26,898 bases of DNA from JBBDYH01 sp040901795 (GCA_040901795.1 JBBDYH010000071.1:1-26898), one strand, 5' to 3'. Positions 17,272 through 24,547 are shown, counted from the first letter of the stretch. Made by a program: numbers and translations. Notes: generated by a model not told the origin, from the letters alone.

Positions 17272-19425
17272 ATGCGCAATCCTTCCACGCCGGCTTTTGC
17301 TCGCTGCTTGCCACTGGCCGTCCTCGTGCTGTCAGCCGCGGTCGCCGGCTGCGCGAGCCTACCGCGGATCGATCCGACCGGGGAGCAGATCCTCACCTGG
17401 ACGCCGCAGCCGACGCCCGTGGTCGGGGCGCCGGGCGTGGGGGTTCCCGCAGTCGCGGCGCCGGGATTGACGCTGACGCCGATGCGGATCGTGGCGCCCG
17501 TCGGCAGCGAAGTGCTGATGGTCGCGGGCGTTCATGGACTGGGGCAGCCGAACCTGGCCGGCCAGCGCGTGGAATGGATGCTTTCGCCCGGGAGCGTCGG
17601 CCATTTTCTGGCGGTGGGGGAAAGCGAACAGCCCCGTTTTCTGCGGTTCAGCACGCCGCCGCAAAAAGTCAGCAACGACTACGCCGTCAGCGAGACGCAA
17701 TCGACCGCGCGGATCATCACGCGCGGAACCGTCGATCCGGGGGACGATGTCTCGGTATTGCCGGGGCAGGCCTGGGTGACGGTGGCGTCGCCGGTCGAAG
17801 GATCGAGCTACGTCACGGCGTTTGCGCCCGACGTGCAGGGCGTTTTGAGCAACCGTCAGTCGGGCGTGATCCATTGGGTCGATGTTCGTTGGACAGCGCC
17901 GAGTTCGGCCACGGTGCCCGTCGGCGGGAAGCATTCGCTCGTGACGACGGTGACGCGCGCCTCGAGCGGAGCGCCTGTCGCGGGTTACAAAGTGTGGTAT
18001 GAGCTTGCCGGCGGAGTGGAAGCGGGCTTCGGGCCCGCCGCGGCGGGGGGCGTGGAGTTGACGACGAACGAGCAAGGGGTGGCGAGCGCCGAGTTGGCGG
18101 CGCGCGACGCCACGGCCGGGGGGACGCAGGTCAGCGTACAGCTCATTCGGCCCGCCGGAGCGGTGGTTGGCGCCAACGAGCCGCTGGTGCTCGGCAATGC
18201 CACGATCACAGTCACGTGGGCGGCTGCCGCTGCGGTTCAGCCCGCATTGCCGCCAGGCGCCGCAGCGCCGGGCGCAATCTCGCCGAGCACGCCCTCTCAG
18301 GCCACTGGACCGGCGGATGGTTCTTCCGTCCCGGCGGGAACTGGTTTAGAGCTGCGCGTGGTCAGTCCGGTACAGCCGGTAGCGGTGGGCGGCCAGGCGA
18401 CGTTCGAAATCCACATCACGAATCGCACGTCCTCAACGCTGCGAAACGTCGTCGTGCTCGATCGCTTTGAAGAGGGGCTGCAGCATTCCGCCGCCGCAAA
18501 GTCGATCCAACGCAAGGAAGGGGACCTCGCGCCGAATGATACCCGCTCTTTCGGTCTAACGTTTACGGTACGAGCGCCGGGCAAACAGTGCCACACGGTT
18601 GAGGTGAGCGCTGATGGTACATTGCTAGCGACCGCAGAGGGTTGTGTGACCGCGACGGGCGCCGCGGAGGCGCCGGAAGATCAGGCATCGATCGACGTGC
18701 GGAAATCCGGCCCGCTACAGATGAAGGTGGGCGAGACCGCACTATTCAAGCTCGAAATCACCAACACCGGAAAGCGGCCGATTGACCGGTTGCAGGTCGC
18801 GGACTCGTGGCGCGGCGGTTTAGCGGTGGTGGCGGCAACGAGCGGCAACCAGCGCACCGGCGAAAATGAAATCACCTGGCAATACGATAAGCCCCTTGCA
18901 CCCGGCGGCCGAGCGCTGTTCGAGGTGCAATACAAGGCGACTTCGCCAATGACCAATAACTGCACAACCGCGACCGTGAGCGGCGACGGTTTGTCGGCGA
19001 CTGATGAGCATTGCGTGGAAATCATCGGCGAGCCAAACGCCAATGCCACTGCCAAGGACACGCTCACGGTACTCGTTTCCGACTCGACCGACCCGGCGCC
19101 AGTCGGCACGCCGTATAACTATCGCATCGTAGTAAAGAATGAGGGGGCGGCTCTGCAAAGGAACATCGTGCTGGTCGTGGAGGCTCCCGAATCGCTCGAA
19201 GTCGAGACCATGGTAGGCCCGGTCAAGCAGCTTATGACCGGCCGAGTGATCCGCTTCGAGCCGGTGCTTTCCCTGAAGCCCCAGGAATCGCTATCGTATG
19301 AGTTGCGCGTGAAAGGGACGCGCGCCGGCCGCGCAGTGATTCGGGCCAGTGCGACGAGTCAGAGCGTTACATCGCCGATCGTCGCGGAGCACGAAACCCA
19401 GCTTCAGAGCGGGCCTCCGGGTTGA
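17272..19425 (+). CDS. DUF11 / Ig-like repeat lipoprotein
   Basis: This 717-residue exported protein has a lipobox (VLSAAVAGC, C27), so it is likely an envelope lipoprotein. Residues about 80-330 hold beta-rich Ig-like domains; HSLVTTVTRASSGAPVAGYKVWYE (split: HSLVTTVTRASS and GAPVAGYKVWYE) resembles a bacterial Ig-like domain. A Pro/Ala-rich linker (about 320-355) follows. Then three DUF11-type domains begin near 360 (LELRVVSPVQPVAVGGQATF), 474 (IDVRKSGPLQMKVGETALFK) and 595 (DTLTVLVSDSTDPAPVGTPY), each with the I-x-NTG or I-x-x-KNEG style core. Such domains give rigid surface stalks or bind partners; no enzyme motif is seen. It is divergent from the hydrolase lipoprotein and 55 bases upstream of the next gene. 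Its start has no ribosome site. Confidence 0.85.
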   Translation: MRNPSTPAFARCLPLAVLVLSAAVAGCASLPRIDPTGEQILTWTPQPTPVVGAPGVGVPAVAAPGLTLTPMRIVAPVGSEVLMVAGVHGLGQPNLAGQRVEWMLSPGSVGHFLAVGESEQPRFLRFSTPPQKVSNDYAVSETQSTARIITRGTVDPGDDVSVLPGQAWVTVASPVEGSSYVTAFAPDVQGVLSNRQSGVIHWVDVRWTAPSSATVPVGGKHSLVTTVTRASSGAPVAGYKVWYELAGGVEAGFGPAAAGGVELTTNEQGVASAELAARDATAGGTQVSVQLIRPAGAVVGANEPLVLGNATITVTWAAAAAVQPALPPGAAAPGAISPSTPSQATGPADGSSVPAGTGLELRVVSPVQPVAVGGQATFEIHITNRTSSTLRNVVVLDRFEEGLQHSAAAKSIQRKEGDLAPNDTRSFGLTFTVRAPGKQCHTVEVSADGTLLATAEGCVTATGAAEAPEDQASIDVRKSGPLQMKVGETALFKLEITNTGKRPIDRLQVADSWRGGLAVVAATSGNQRTGENEITWQYDKPLAPGGRALFEVQYKATSPMTNNCTTATVSGDGLSATDEHCVEIIGEPNANATAKDTLTVLVSDSTDPAPVGTPYNYRIVVKNEGAALQRNIVLVVEAPESLEVETMVGPVKQLMTGRVIRFEPVLSLKPQESLSYELRVKGTRAGRAVIRASATSQSVTSPIVAEHETQLQSGPPG

Positions 19426-19480
19426 TGCCGAATGCCGCACGCCGGACAACGGCGGTTCATTACAAGCTACGGATGCGACC

Positions 19481-19849
19481 GTGCCGCGGTACGTGATTCT
19501 CGAACACACCGGCACTCCCACGTATAAGCCGGGCCGCCATTGGGACCTGATGCTCGAGTCGGACGGCCGGCTGCGGACTTGGGAATTGGAGGCGACGCCG
19601 TCACACGGCGTGCAGGTTCGCGCTTTGCCGCTGGAGGACCACCGGTTGGATTATCTCGACTACGAAGGGCCGGTCTCCAAGAACCGGGGAACGGTTGGCC
19701 GTTGGGACGCGGGTGAGTACCAGGCGATAAGCGAAACCGAGGGCGAGCTAACGGTCCAAGTTCACGGTCAGCAACTGCGGGGGCGGCTCCATCTTCAACG
19801 TGACTCCGCCGACAGCGGTATCTGGTGGGTCTCTTTTGAGCCCGGGTAG
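19481..19849 (+). CDS. Stand-alone LigD 3'-phosphoesterase-like domain protein
   Basis: This 122-residue cytoplasmic protein resembles the N-terminal phosphoesterase domain of bacterial DNA ligase D (the 'DNA polymerase ligase N-terminal' family). That domain trims 3' phosphates or ribonucleotides during end joining. VPRYVILEHTG (1-11), RHWDLMLESDGRLRTWEL (19-36), LEDHRLDYLDYEGPV (51-65) and GRWDAGEY (73-80) match the family layout. H9, H20, D22, H54 and Y58 fit the conserved catalytic set. The arginine of the HxDxR motif is replaced by M24, and the gap between H9 and H20 is longer than usual, so activity may be changed or lost. The GTG at 19481 is the first start that fits; the frame is open upstream, but that part overlaps the DUF11 gene. 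No ligase, polymerase or Ku gene is seen nearby. Confidence 0.8.
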   Translation: MPRYVILEHTGTPTYKPGRHWDLMLESDGRLRTWELEATPSHGVQVRALPLEDHRLDYLDYEGPVSKNRGTVGRWDAGEYQAISETEGELTVQVHGQQLRGRLHLQRDSADSGIWWVSFEPG

Positions 19850-19950
19850 GCGGACATTCGACCTCAAAACTGGAGATCGGCCTTTCCCGGCCAACGCCGG
19901 ATTCGACGGCCTCGGACGGCTGGCGTATATCCTGAAGCTTAACGGATCAG

Positions 19951-19973
19951 AAGGCGAAAGGTCGGCCTTTTTT
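19951..19973 (+). terminator. Rho-independent terminator
   Basis: AAAGG-TCGG-CCTTT (19957-19970), or alternatively AAGGC (19951-19955) with GCCTT (19965-19969), gives a short stem followed by a run of six Ts (19968-19973). It ends the LigD-like transcript and insulates it from the feo promoter 12 bases further on. Confidence 0.65.
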
Positions 19974-19984
19974 CGATCGGCTGC

Positions 19985-20013
19985 TTGATTCGGCTGGCAA
20001 ATAGGTTTAGAAT
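19985..20013 (+). promoter_or_regulatory. Sigma-70-type promoter of the feo operon
   Basis: The -35 box is TTGATT (19985-19990) and the -10 box is TAGAAT (20008-20013), with a 17-base spacer. Both are close to consensus (TTGACA, TATAAT). Transcription should start near 20020, at the left edge of the Fur-like palindrome. Confidence 0.7.
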
Positions 20014-20018
20014 TTGCC
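19996..20018. promoter_or_regulatory. Second inverted repeat over the feo -10 box
   Basis: GGCAAAT (19996-20002) and ATTTGCC (20012-20018) form a perfect 7-9-7 inverted repeat that encloses the -10 box. A dimeric regulator bound here would block RNA polymerase. No known site matches that I can name. Confidence 0.4.
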
Positions 20019-20022
20019 GAAG

Positions 20023-20041
20023 ATTGAGACTGAGTCTCAAT
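20023..20041. promoter_or_regulatory. Fur-like operator
   Basis: ATTGAGACT-G-AGTCTCAAT is a perfect 9-1-9 palindrome. Its core TGAGACT-G-AGTCTCA has the same 7-1-7 layout as the Fur box (TGATAAT-n-ATTATCA) and matches 5 of 7 bases in each arm. It lies directly after the -10 box and 36 bases before the feoA ATG, the expected place for iron-dependent repression of an iron uptake operon. A related Fur-family or DtxR-type regulator cannot be excluded. Confidence 0.65.
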
Positions 20042-20076
20042 TACTCGACTGCACGCCCCTCAATTCCCCACCGGCC

Positions 20077-20313
20077 ATGGTCGACCTCGTTCCGCTCCAC
20101 CACCTGCCTGCCGGCGATAGCGCGCGCGTGATGCACATCCTCGGCTGTCCTGAGCAGGTGCAACGCGTCAAGGAGATGGGGATTCGCGACGGCGATGAGA
20201 TCGAAATGATTCGCAGCGGTTCGCCATGCATCATTCGCGCCGGCATGCAGACGCTGTGCGTTCGCGGAAACGATCTGCTCAACGTACTCGTCGAGCGCGG
20301 AGCGAGGCAGTGA
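20077..20313 (+). CDS. feoA: FeoA-type SH3-like protein (first copy)
   Basis: FeoA is a small cytoplasmic SH3-like protein that helps FeoB import ferrous iron. This copy has 78 residues, with LHHLPAGDSARVMHIL and VKEMGIRDGDEIEMIRSGSP leading to a C-terminal strand pair (IIRAGMQTLCVRGND). The EMGI-x-x-G-x-x-I turn is typical, but the usual GDP motif is replaced by SPCIIRAG, so it is less canonical than the second copy. The ATG at 20077 is preferred to an upstream TTG (20014), because that extension would place the Fur-like palindrome inside the coding region. No Shine-Dalgarno sequence is visible. Its TGA overlaps the GTG of the next gene by four bases (GTGA), which indicates translational coupling. 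Confidence 0.88.
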   Translation: MVDLVPLHHLPAGDSARVMHILGCPEQVQRVKEMGIRDGDEIEMIRSGSPCIIRAGMQTLCVRGNDLLNVLVERGARQ

Positions 20314-20531
20314 CCAGGCTATCGGAGCTCCGAGCGGGCGAGCAAAAGCGGGTGCTACTGGTGGAGGGGTCGGACGATATCAGCCAGCGCTTGCTGGAGA
20401 TGGGTTTGACGCCGGGAACGCCGGTTCGCCTGCTGGGCGTCGCTCCGCTTGGCGACCCGCTGGAACTTGAGCTGCGGGGATATCGGCTCAGCGTGCGGCG
20501 TGCGGAAGCGGCCCGCGTGGAAGTGGAGTAG
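20310..20531 (+). CDS. feoA: FeoA (second, more canonical copy)
   Basis: This 73-residue FeoA protein has the standard layout: LSELRAGEQKRVLLVEGSDD, QRLLEMGLTPGTPVRLLGVA, PLGDPLELELRGYRLSVRR, then EAARVEVE. It should act at the membrane with FeoB. The start is a GTG inside the end of the first feoA (four-base overlap), with GAGG just upstream. An upstream ATG in the same frame (20226) would make a long, unrelated Arg-rich extension inside the first feoA and is rejected. Two consecutive FeoA genes occur in several phyla; the two copies here are quite different in sequence, so they are not a recent duplication. Confidence 0.9.
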   Translation: MTRLSELRAGEQKRVLLVEGSDDISQRLLEMGLTPGTPVRLLGVAPLGDPLELELRGYRLSVRRAEAARVEVE

Positions 20532-20537
20532 TTGGCA

Positions 20538-22790
20538 ATGACGATCTTGGCCGGTCAACGCGTGCTCACCGTCGCCCTGATCGGCAATCCGAACACCGGC
20601 AAATCGACGCTGTTTACGGCGCTGGCCGGCGTGCGTCAGCGGACGGGCAACTATCCCGGCGTGACCGTCGAGAAGAAGATCGGGCAGGTGCAAATCGGTT
20701 CGCAGCGTCTTTCGCTAGTGGACTTACCGGGAACGTATAGTCTTGCGCCACGGTCGCCCGACGAAATGGTGGCCGTCGACGTGCTGCTCGGTCGACGCGG
20801 CGTCGGCGCAGCGGGGCCACCTGACGCGGTGCTGTGCATTGTCGATGCCAGCAATCTGGAGCGCAATCTCTACCTGGTAAGTCAGGTGCTGGCCCTTGGC
20901 TTGCCGACGGTGGTCGCGCTCAACATGATCGATATCGCACGCGATCGCGGACTGCGGATCGACGTGGCGCGGCTGAGCGAGCGGTTGGGCGTGCCGGTGG
21001 TGGAAGTGCAAGCCAACGAGCGCCGCGGCGTCGCAGAGTTGAAGCAGGCGCTCATGAAAACGGTCGAGAGCCCGGCAGCGACGATTGCCACGCCTTTTCC
21101 GCCCGCTTTCAACCGCGAAGTGGAGGCGCTTTCACCATCGGTCGTCGATTCGACGGGAAGCCCGCTGCCGCGATACCTTCTCGAGCGGCTGCTGTTGGAT
21201 ACCAGCGGTTACCTGGAGCGGGAAGTTCCCACGCAGCAAAATGGTCACCTGCCGAACACGTTACGCGACGCGCGAGCGCGGTTGGCGGCGGCGGGATTGC
21301 CCGTCCCCGCCGTGGAAGCCGTGGCGCGTTACGATTGGGTGGCGCGCATGCTGGATGGCGTGGTTACACGACCGCGAGAGCGGGCCAAGACCTGGACCGA
21401 CGCCATTGACCGCGTACTGACCAATCGTTGGTGGGGGACGCTGGCCTTCGCGGCGCTAATGCTCGCGATGTTCTCTGCGATTTTCGTGGTGGCCGATGTG
21501 CCCATGACCTGGATCGACGCAGTCTTTTCGGCGGTGGGCAATTGGATCGAAGCGGCTCTGCCGGAGGGGGCGTTGCGATCACTGTTAACCGATGGGCTGG
21601 TTGCCGGCGTGGGAAGCGTGGTAGTCTTCTTGCCGCAGATCCTTATTCTCTTCCTATTCATCGCGATCCTTGAAGATTGCGGCTACATGGCCCGCGCGGC
21701 CTATCTGATGGACAAATTGATGGTCCGCGTCGGCTTGAGCGGCAAGTCGTTCATTCCGCTGCTGTCGTCGTTTGCGTGCGCGATTCCGGGCGTGATGGCG
21801 ACGCGCGTGATCGAGAATCGCCGCGACCGGCTGACGACGATCCTGGTGGCGCCGTTGATGAGCTGTTCGGCGCGGCTGCCCGTGTATGTATTGTTGATCG
21901 GTGCATTCATTCCCGAGCGCGTGTACCTGGGCGGTTGGGTGCGGCTGCAAGGGCTGACGTTGTTTTCGATGTACTTGATCGGAATCGTGACGGCCGTCGT
22001 CGTCGCGTTGGTGCTCAAGCGAACGCTGCTGCGGGGCGCCACGCCGCCGTTTGTGATGGAACTGCCGCCATACAAGATTCCCGGCCTGACGATCGTGCTG
22101 CACCGCATGCTTGACCGCGGCTGGGCGTTTGTGCGGCGAGCCGGGACGTTGATCGTCGCGGTGGCGATCGTGGTTTGGGCGATGCTCTATTATCCGCAGA
22201 ACCGCGAAGCGGTCGAACAATCGCTGGCCGAGCGCCAGGTGGCACTGGAAGCTGAGTTCGGTCGAGCCAATCTCACGTCGGCGCGACACGCCGAGATCGA
22301 AAGTCAATTGTCCGCTTACCGTGATGAAGCCCAACGCGAGAAACTGGCCCTTGGTGAAGCACAGCGGCAGAGCCTGTTGGGCCGGATGGGACAGACGATC
22401 GAGCCCGCCGTGCGGCCGCTGGGGTGGGATTGGCGGATCGGCAGTGCGGTGCTGGCGTCGTTCCCCGCGCGCGAAGTCGTGCTGGGCACGTTGGGCGTGA
22501 TTTACAACCTCGGCGAAGTCGAGATCGATGAGGAAGAGGGGCAGACGCAACTGCAAGCGCAACTACAGAGCGCCAAGTGGGACGGCAGCGGCGCCGCGGT
22601 GTTCAATGTACCCGTGGCACTGTCGTTGATGGTCTTTTTTGCGCTGTGTGCTCAGTGTGCCGCGACGCTGGCTGTGATCAAGCGCGAGACAAACTCCTGG
22701 CGGTGGCCAGTCTTCACGTTTGTGTATATGACAACGCTGGCCTATTTGGCAGCGCTGGCTACGTATCAGGTGGGGATGCACTTCGTATGA
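20538..22790 (+). CDS. feoB: Ferrous iron transporter FeoB
   Basis: FeoB imports Fe(II) across the inner membrane, with an N-terminal G domain. The protein has 750 residues, a normal length. G-domain motifs are GNPNTGKS (16-23, G1), GNYPGVTVEKK (36-46, G2), DLPGTYSL (61-68, G3) and NMID (128-131, G4). The membrane part starts near 297, with gate-like segments such as EDCGYMARAAYLMDK, SFACAIPGVMATR and APLMSCSARLPVYVLLIGAF. The conserved cysteines in the latter two segments are present. An insert of about 60 residues (about 554-612) between membrane segments is highly charged and predicted to be helical or coiled-coil. The ATG at 20538 is preferred to a TTG at 20532 because GGAG lies nine bases upstream of it. 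The stop overlaps the next start (ATGA). Confidence 0.97.
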   Translation: MTILAGQRVLTVALIGNPNTGKSTLFTALAGVRQRTGNYPGVTVEKKIGQVQIGSQRLSLVDLPGTYSLAPRSPDEMVAVDVLLGRRGVGAAGPPDAVLCIVDASNLERNLYLVSQVLALGLPTVVALNMIDIARDRGLRIDVARLSERLGVPVVEVQANERRGVAELKQALMKTVESPAATIATPFPPAFNREVEALSPSVVDSTGSPLPRYLLERLLLDTSGYLEREVPTQQNGHLPNTLRDARARLAAAGLPVPAVEAVARYDWVARMLDGVVTRPRERAKTWTDAIDRVLTNRWWGTLAFAALMLAMFSAIFVVADVPMTWIDAVFSAVGNWIEAALPEGALRSLLTDGLVAGVGSVVVFLPQILILFLFIAILEDCGYMARAAYLMDKLMVRVGLSGKSFIPLLSSFACAIPGVMATRVIENRRDRLTTILVAPLMSCSARLPVYVLLIGAFIPERVYLGGWVRLQGLTLFSMYLIGIVTAVVVALVLKRTLLRGATPPFVMELPPYKIPGLTIVLHRMLDRGWAFVRRAGTLIVAVAIVVWAMLYYPQNREAVEQSLAERQVALEAEFGRANLTSARHAEIESQLSAYRDEAQREKLALGEAQRQSLLGRMGQTIEPAVRPLGWDWRIGSAVLASFPAREVVLGTLGVIYNLGEVEIDEEEGQTQLQAQLQSAKWDGSGAAVFNVPVALSLMVFFALCAQCAATLAVIKRETNSWRWPVFTFVYMTTLAYLAALATYQVGMHFV

Positions 22791-22984
22791 GCATCGACTG
22801 GCAAGATGCAACAGCACTGATGGCCGTGGCCGTCGCGGGCGGCTATCTGGCGCGGCGCGCATGGCTCACGCTGTGGCGAAAGCGCGCGGGTTGCGGCGCG
22901 TGCGGAAGCTGCCCGTCGTCCTCGGAGGCGCAACCGACGATCGTAGTGATCAACCTACCGGCCAAGCCGCAGGCGCGCGGATAG
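22787..22984 (+). CDS. FeoB-associated Cys-rich membrane protein
   Basis: This 65-residue protein starts with MSIDWQDATALMAVAVAGGY (one membrane segment, about 8-25), then a basic LARRAWLTLWRKRAG, then a Cys cluster CGACGSCP (about 39-46) and a short tail. Small proteins of this kind follow feoB in many bacteria and are thought to help FeoB, perhaps by handling iron or Fe-S; the role is not proven. The ATG overlaps the feoB stop (ATGA), so it is the last gene of the operon. It converges on the DUF1573 gene with a 13-base gap. Confidence 0.82.
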   Translation: MSIDWQDATALMAVAVAGGYLARRAWLTLWRKRAGCGACGSCPSSSEAQPTIVVINLPAKPQARG

Positions 22985-22997
22985 TGCGCTGCGCTAG

Positions 22998-24131
22998 TTA
23001 CTTGCTCGCCACCGATTTCGCGCTTCGCGGAACGAAACGGAGCGGCGCCTGCGAGCGACTGATGTCCGGCGTTGTCCTGTCCGGCGATGAATCTTCCGAC
23101 TCGGAAACCGGCGTCTCCGTCGGTACTGGCGCCGGTGTGGCGCTCGAGCGCACGTCCGCATAGGCGATCACTGCCGGCAGCGTCGCGTTGCCGCGGTCGG
23201 TATGAACGATGATCTTCCTGACGACTCTTCCGGGATCTCCCTCGGCGGTAAAAGTCACGGGGATGGTGAAGAGCGTCTTTGCCGGAGCGTCCTCAGGGGG
23301 CAGTTTGAAGCTGAATCGCTCGTCGCTGCAAGTAACGTCGGTGATCCTGAATGGCTTTTGTCCGCGGACGATCAGCGGCTTGATCGTTTTTTTGCCCTCT
23401 TCCACGGCGCCAAAGTTAATCGATTGGACGACCGTGATCTCCGGAACAATCCGCCCCTCCACGTTGATCGGCAACGTCGCCGCTTGCTGGTCGTTGGTCA
23501 CGAGCACCAGTTGATCCTTGATGTACCCGGCCGGTGCGCTGTCTTTGACCTTCACCTTCAGATCGTAGGAGACATTGCCGGCGTGCCGGGTCTTTTCGAT
23601 CACGTCAACTTCGAAGTTCGTGTTGGCAGATCGCACATCGACGATCTTCCAATCCGGGCGCGCGGTGTGTGTAACCGTGACCGCCCGCTCGGCCGGCTGG
23701 CCTTGATTGATCGTCCCCAGGTCCACGAAATTCGGCTGCACAATGATGTCGCCGCGAATGTTGCCGGAAACCTGGAGTTGGACTTCCGCGTAGAATGGCT
23801 TGTCGAACGTTACGGTCACGGTCGCCGATTTGTAGCCGACAAAAGCGTTGGTATTGAAGGTGGCGACGACGTAGCCCGTCTCGTAGGTTTTCAGGTCCCG
23901 TTTGGTTACTTCTGGAGAGGTACAGCCGCAGCTTGAGCGTACGCTGACCACGTGCAGGTCCTCGACGTAAACGTTCTTAAACGGAAAGCGAAACTCGGTT
24001 TTCGCCCCACGAGCCACCGCACCGAAGTCATGCGCGGTAACCTTGAACATTCGCTTGGCCCAATCTTGGGCCTCGGCCGTCGAAATGCTCAAGAGTAGAA
24101 CGAAGACCGACCAAAAGAAGCGACTTGGCAC
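22998..24131 (-). CDS. Exported DUF1573-type protein
   Basis: This is a protein of about 377 residues with a signal peptide (VPSRFFWSVFVLLLSISTAEA, cleaved before QDW). Near the start is the DUF1573 signature: FGAVARGAKTEFRFPFKN followed by the motif SSCGCTSPEVT. Further Ig-like or papD-like beta-domains follow: FVDLGTINQGQPAERAVTVT, NFGAVEEGKKTIKPLIV, and VTFTAEGDPGRVVRKI. The tail is Pro/Ser/Thr-rich and ends basic. The role is unknown; such proteins are common in planctomycetes and Bacteroidetes and probably act in the periplasm. The GTG at 24131 is preferred to the ATG at 24188: GGGAG lies seven bases upstream and the signal peptide begins there. Confidence 0.85.
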   Translation of the reverse strand: MPSRFFWSVFVLLLSISTAEAQDWAKRMFKVTAHDFGAVARGAKTEFRFPFKNVYVEDLHVVSVRSSCGCTSPEVTKRDLKTYETGYVVATFNTNAFVGYKSATVTVTFDKPFYAEVQLQVSGNIRGDIIVQPNFVDLGTINQGQPAERAVTVTHTARPDWKIVDVRSANTNFEVDVIEKTRHAGNVSYDLKVKVKDSAPAGYIKDQLVLVTNDQQAATLPINVEGRIVPEITVVQSINFGAVEEGKKTIKPLIVRGQKPFRITDVTCSDERFSFKLPPEDAPAKTLFTIPVTFTAEGDPGRVVRKIIVHTDRGNATLPAVIAYADVRSSATPAPVPTETPVSESEDSSPDRTTPDISRSQAPLRFVPRSAKSVASK

Positions 24132-24363
24132 AGATGTTCTCCCGCAAACTGGCTGATACGGTATGGCCGTCAAATTATGGCCTTCCATGGACTGCTACTG
24201 GATAGGCGCGTTGCAAAAACCTCGCCAAACTGCCCAACTATTTATCCCGGCGCCCCCCCTGCCCCCGGCATTTGGTGCGCAAATCTAAGGCTGTTCTATG
24301 GATAAGTCAACGTCGAGACGTTGAGCCCTGGCGATCGGGACGTATTGATTTTCGGCTGGCGCA

Positions 24364-24385
24364 GTTTGGCGGCCCAAACATTTTT
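24364..24385 (+). terminator. Terminator-like hairpin in the leader
   Basis: GTTTGG (24364-24369), loop CGGC, CCAAAC (24374-24379), then ATTTTT. A 6-bp stem followed by five Ts resembles a weak rho-independent terminator. It lies about 165 bases upstream of the downstream start codon and could end a short RNA or act as an attenuator. Confidence 0.4.
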
Positions 24386-24389
24386 AGCT

Positions 24390-24468
24390 CCGACCTTGGG
24401 TATCTCCACATTGCGGAAACCCGCAAAACCGCGAGGGTTCAACCCTTTGAGGGGCTTGCCGCGGTCGG
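24390..24468. other. Branched inverted-repeat structure, possible RNA element
   Basis: An outer stem CCGACC (24390-24395) with GGTCGG (24463-24468) encloses a hairpin TTGCGG-AAAC-CCGCAA (24411-24426), then CCGCG (24429-24433) pairing with CGCGG (24460-24464). Inside that are AGGG-TTCAA-CCCT and an alternative CCC-TTTGA-GGG. The outer and inner right arms share two bases, so they may be alternatives. It is not a tRNA: arm lengths and loops do not fit. A regulatory RNA or an inert dispersed element are both possible. Confidence 0.4.
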
Positions 24469-24494
24469 GTACTATCAACGGGGGCACATGTGGC

Positions 24495-24513
24495 CGCGTC
24501 TCGCCGAGACGCG
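24495..24513. promoter_or_regulatory. 9-1-9 palindrome before the lipoprotein gene
   Basis: CGCGTCTCG-C-CGAGACGCG is a perfect palindrome 34 bases upstream of the ATG at 24548. As RNA it would form a strong hairpin close to the ribosome site (AAGGA, 8 bases before the ATG). As DNA it could be an operator. Confidence 0.4.
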
Positions 24514-24547
24514 CGCGGTGAGTCTCAAAGTCCGAAGGAACAGTCCG

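Larger units (their letters stand above)
24132..24547 (+). other. Structured intergenic region before the thioredoxin/NHL gene
   Basis: About 416 bases without a convincing gene. It contains a run of symmetrical elements: an 8-2-8 palindrome TCAACGTC-GA-GACGTTGA (24307-24324), a hairpin with a T-run (24364-24385), a branched set of stems (24390-24468) and a 9-1-9 palindrome (24495-24513). The upstream part (about 24200-24300) has a C-run (CCCCCCCTGCCCCC, near 24252) and no clear promoter. The reading frame of the downstream gene is open through this region, but the residues look non-coding. Confidence 0.55.

Noticed and set aside
20014..20076. TTG start for feoA
   Set aside because: It would put the predicted transcription start and Fur-like palindrome inside the gene; FeoA homology begins after 20077.
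24390..24468. tRNA gene
   Set aside because: The length is near that of a tRNA and GGGTTCAACCC recalls a T-arm, but arm sizes, loops and the acceptor end do not fit.
24272..24547. 92-codon upstream extension of the thioredoxin/NHL protein
   Set aside because: It would bury the lipoprotein signal in the middle of the chain and run through the palindromes; the ATG at 24548 has a ribosome site.
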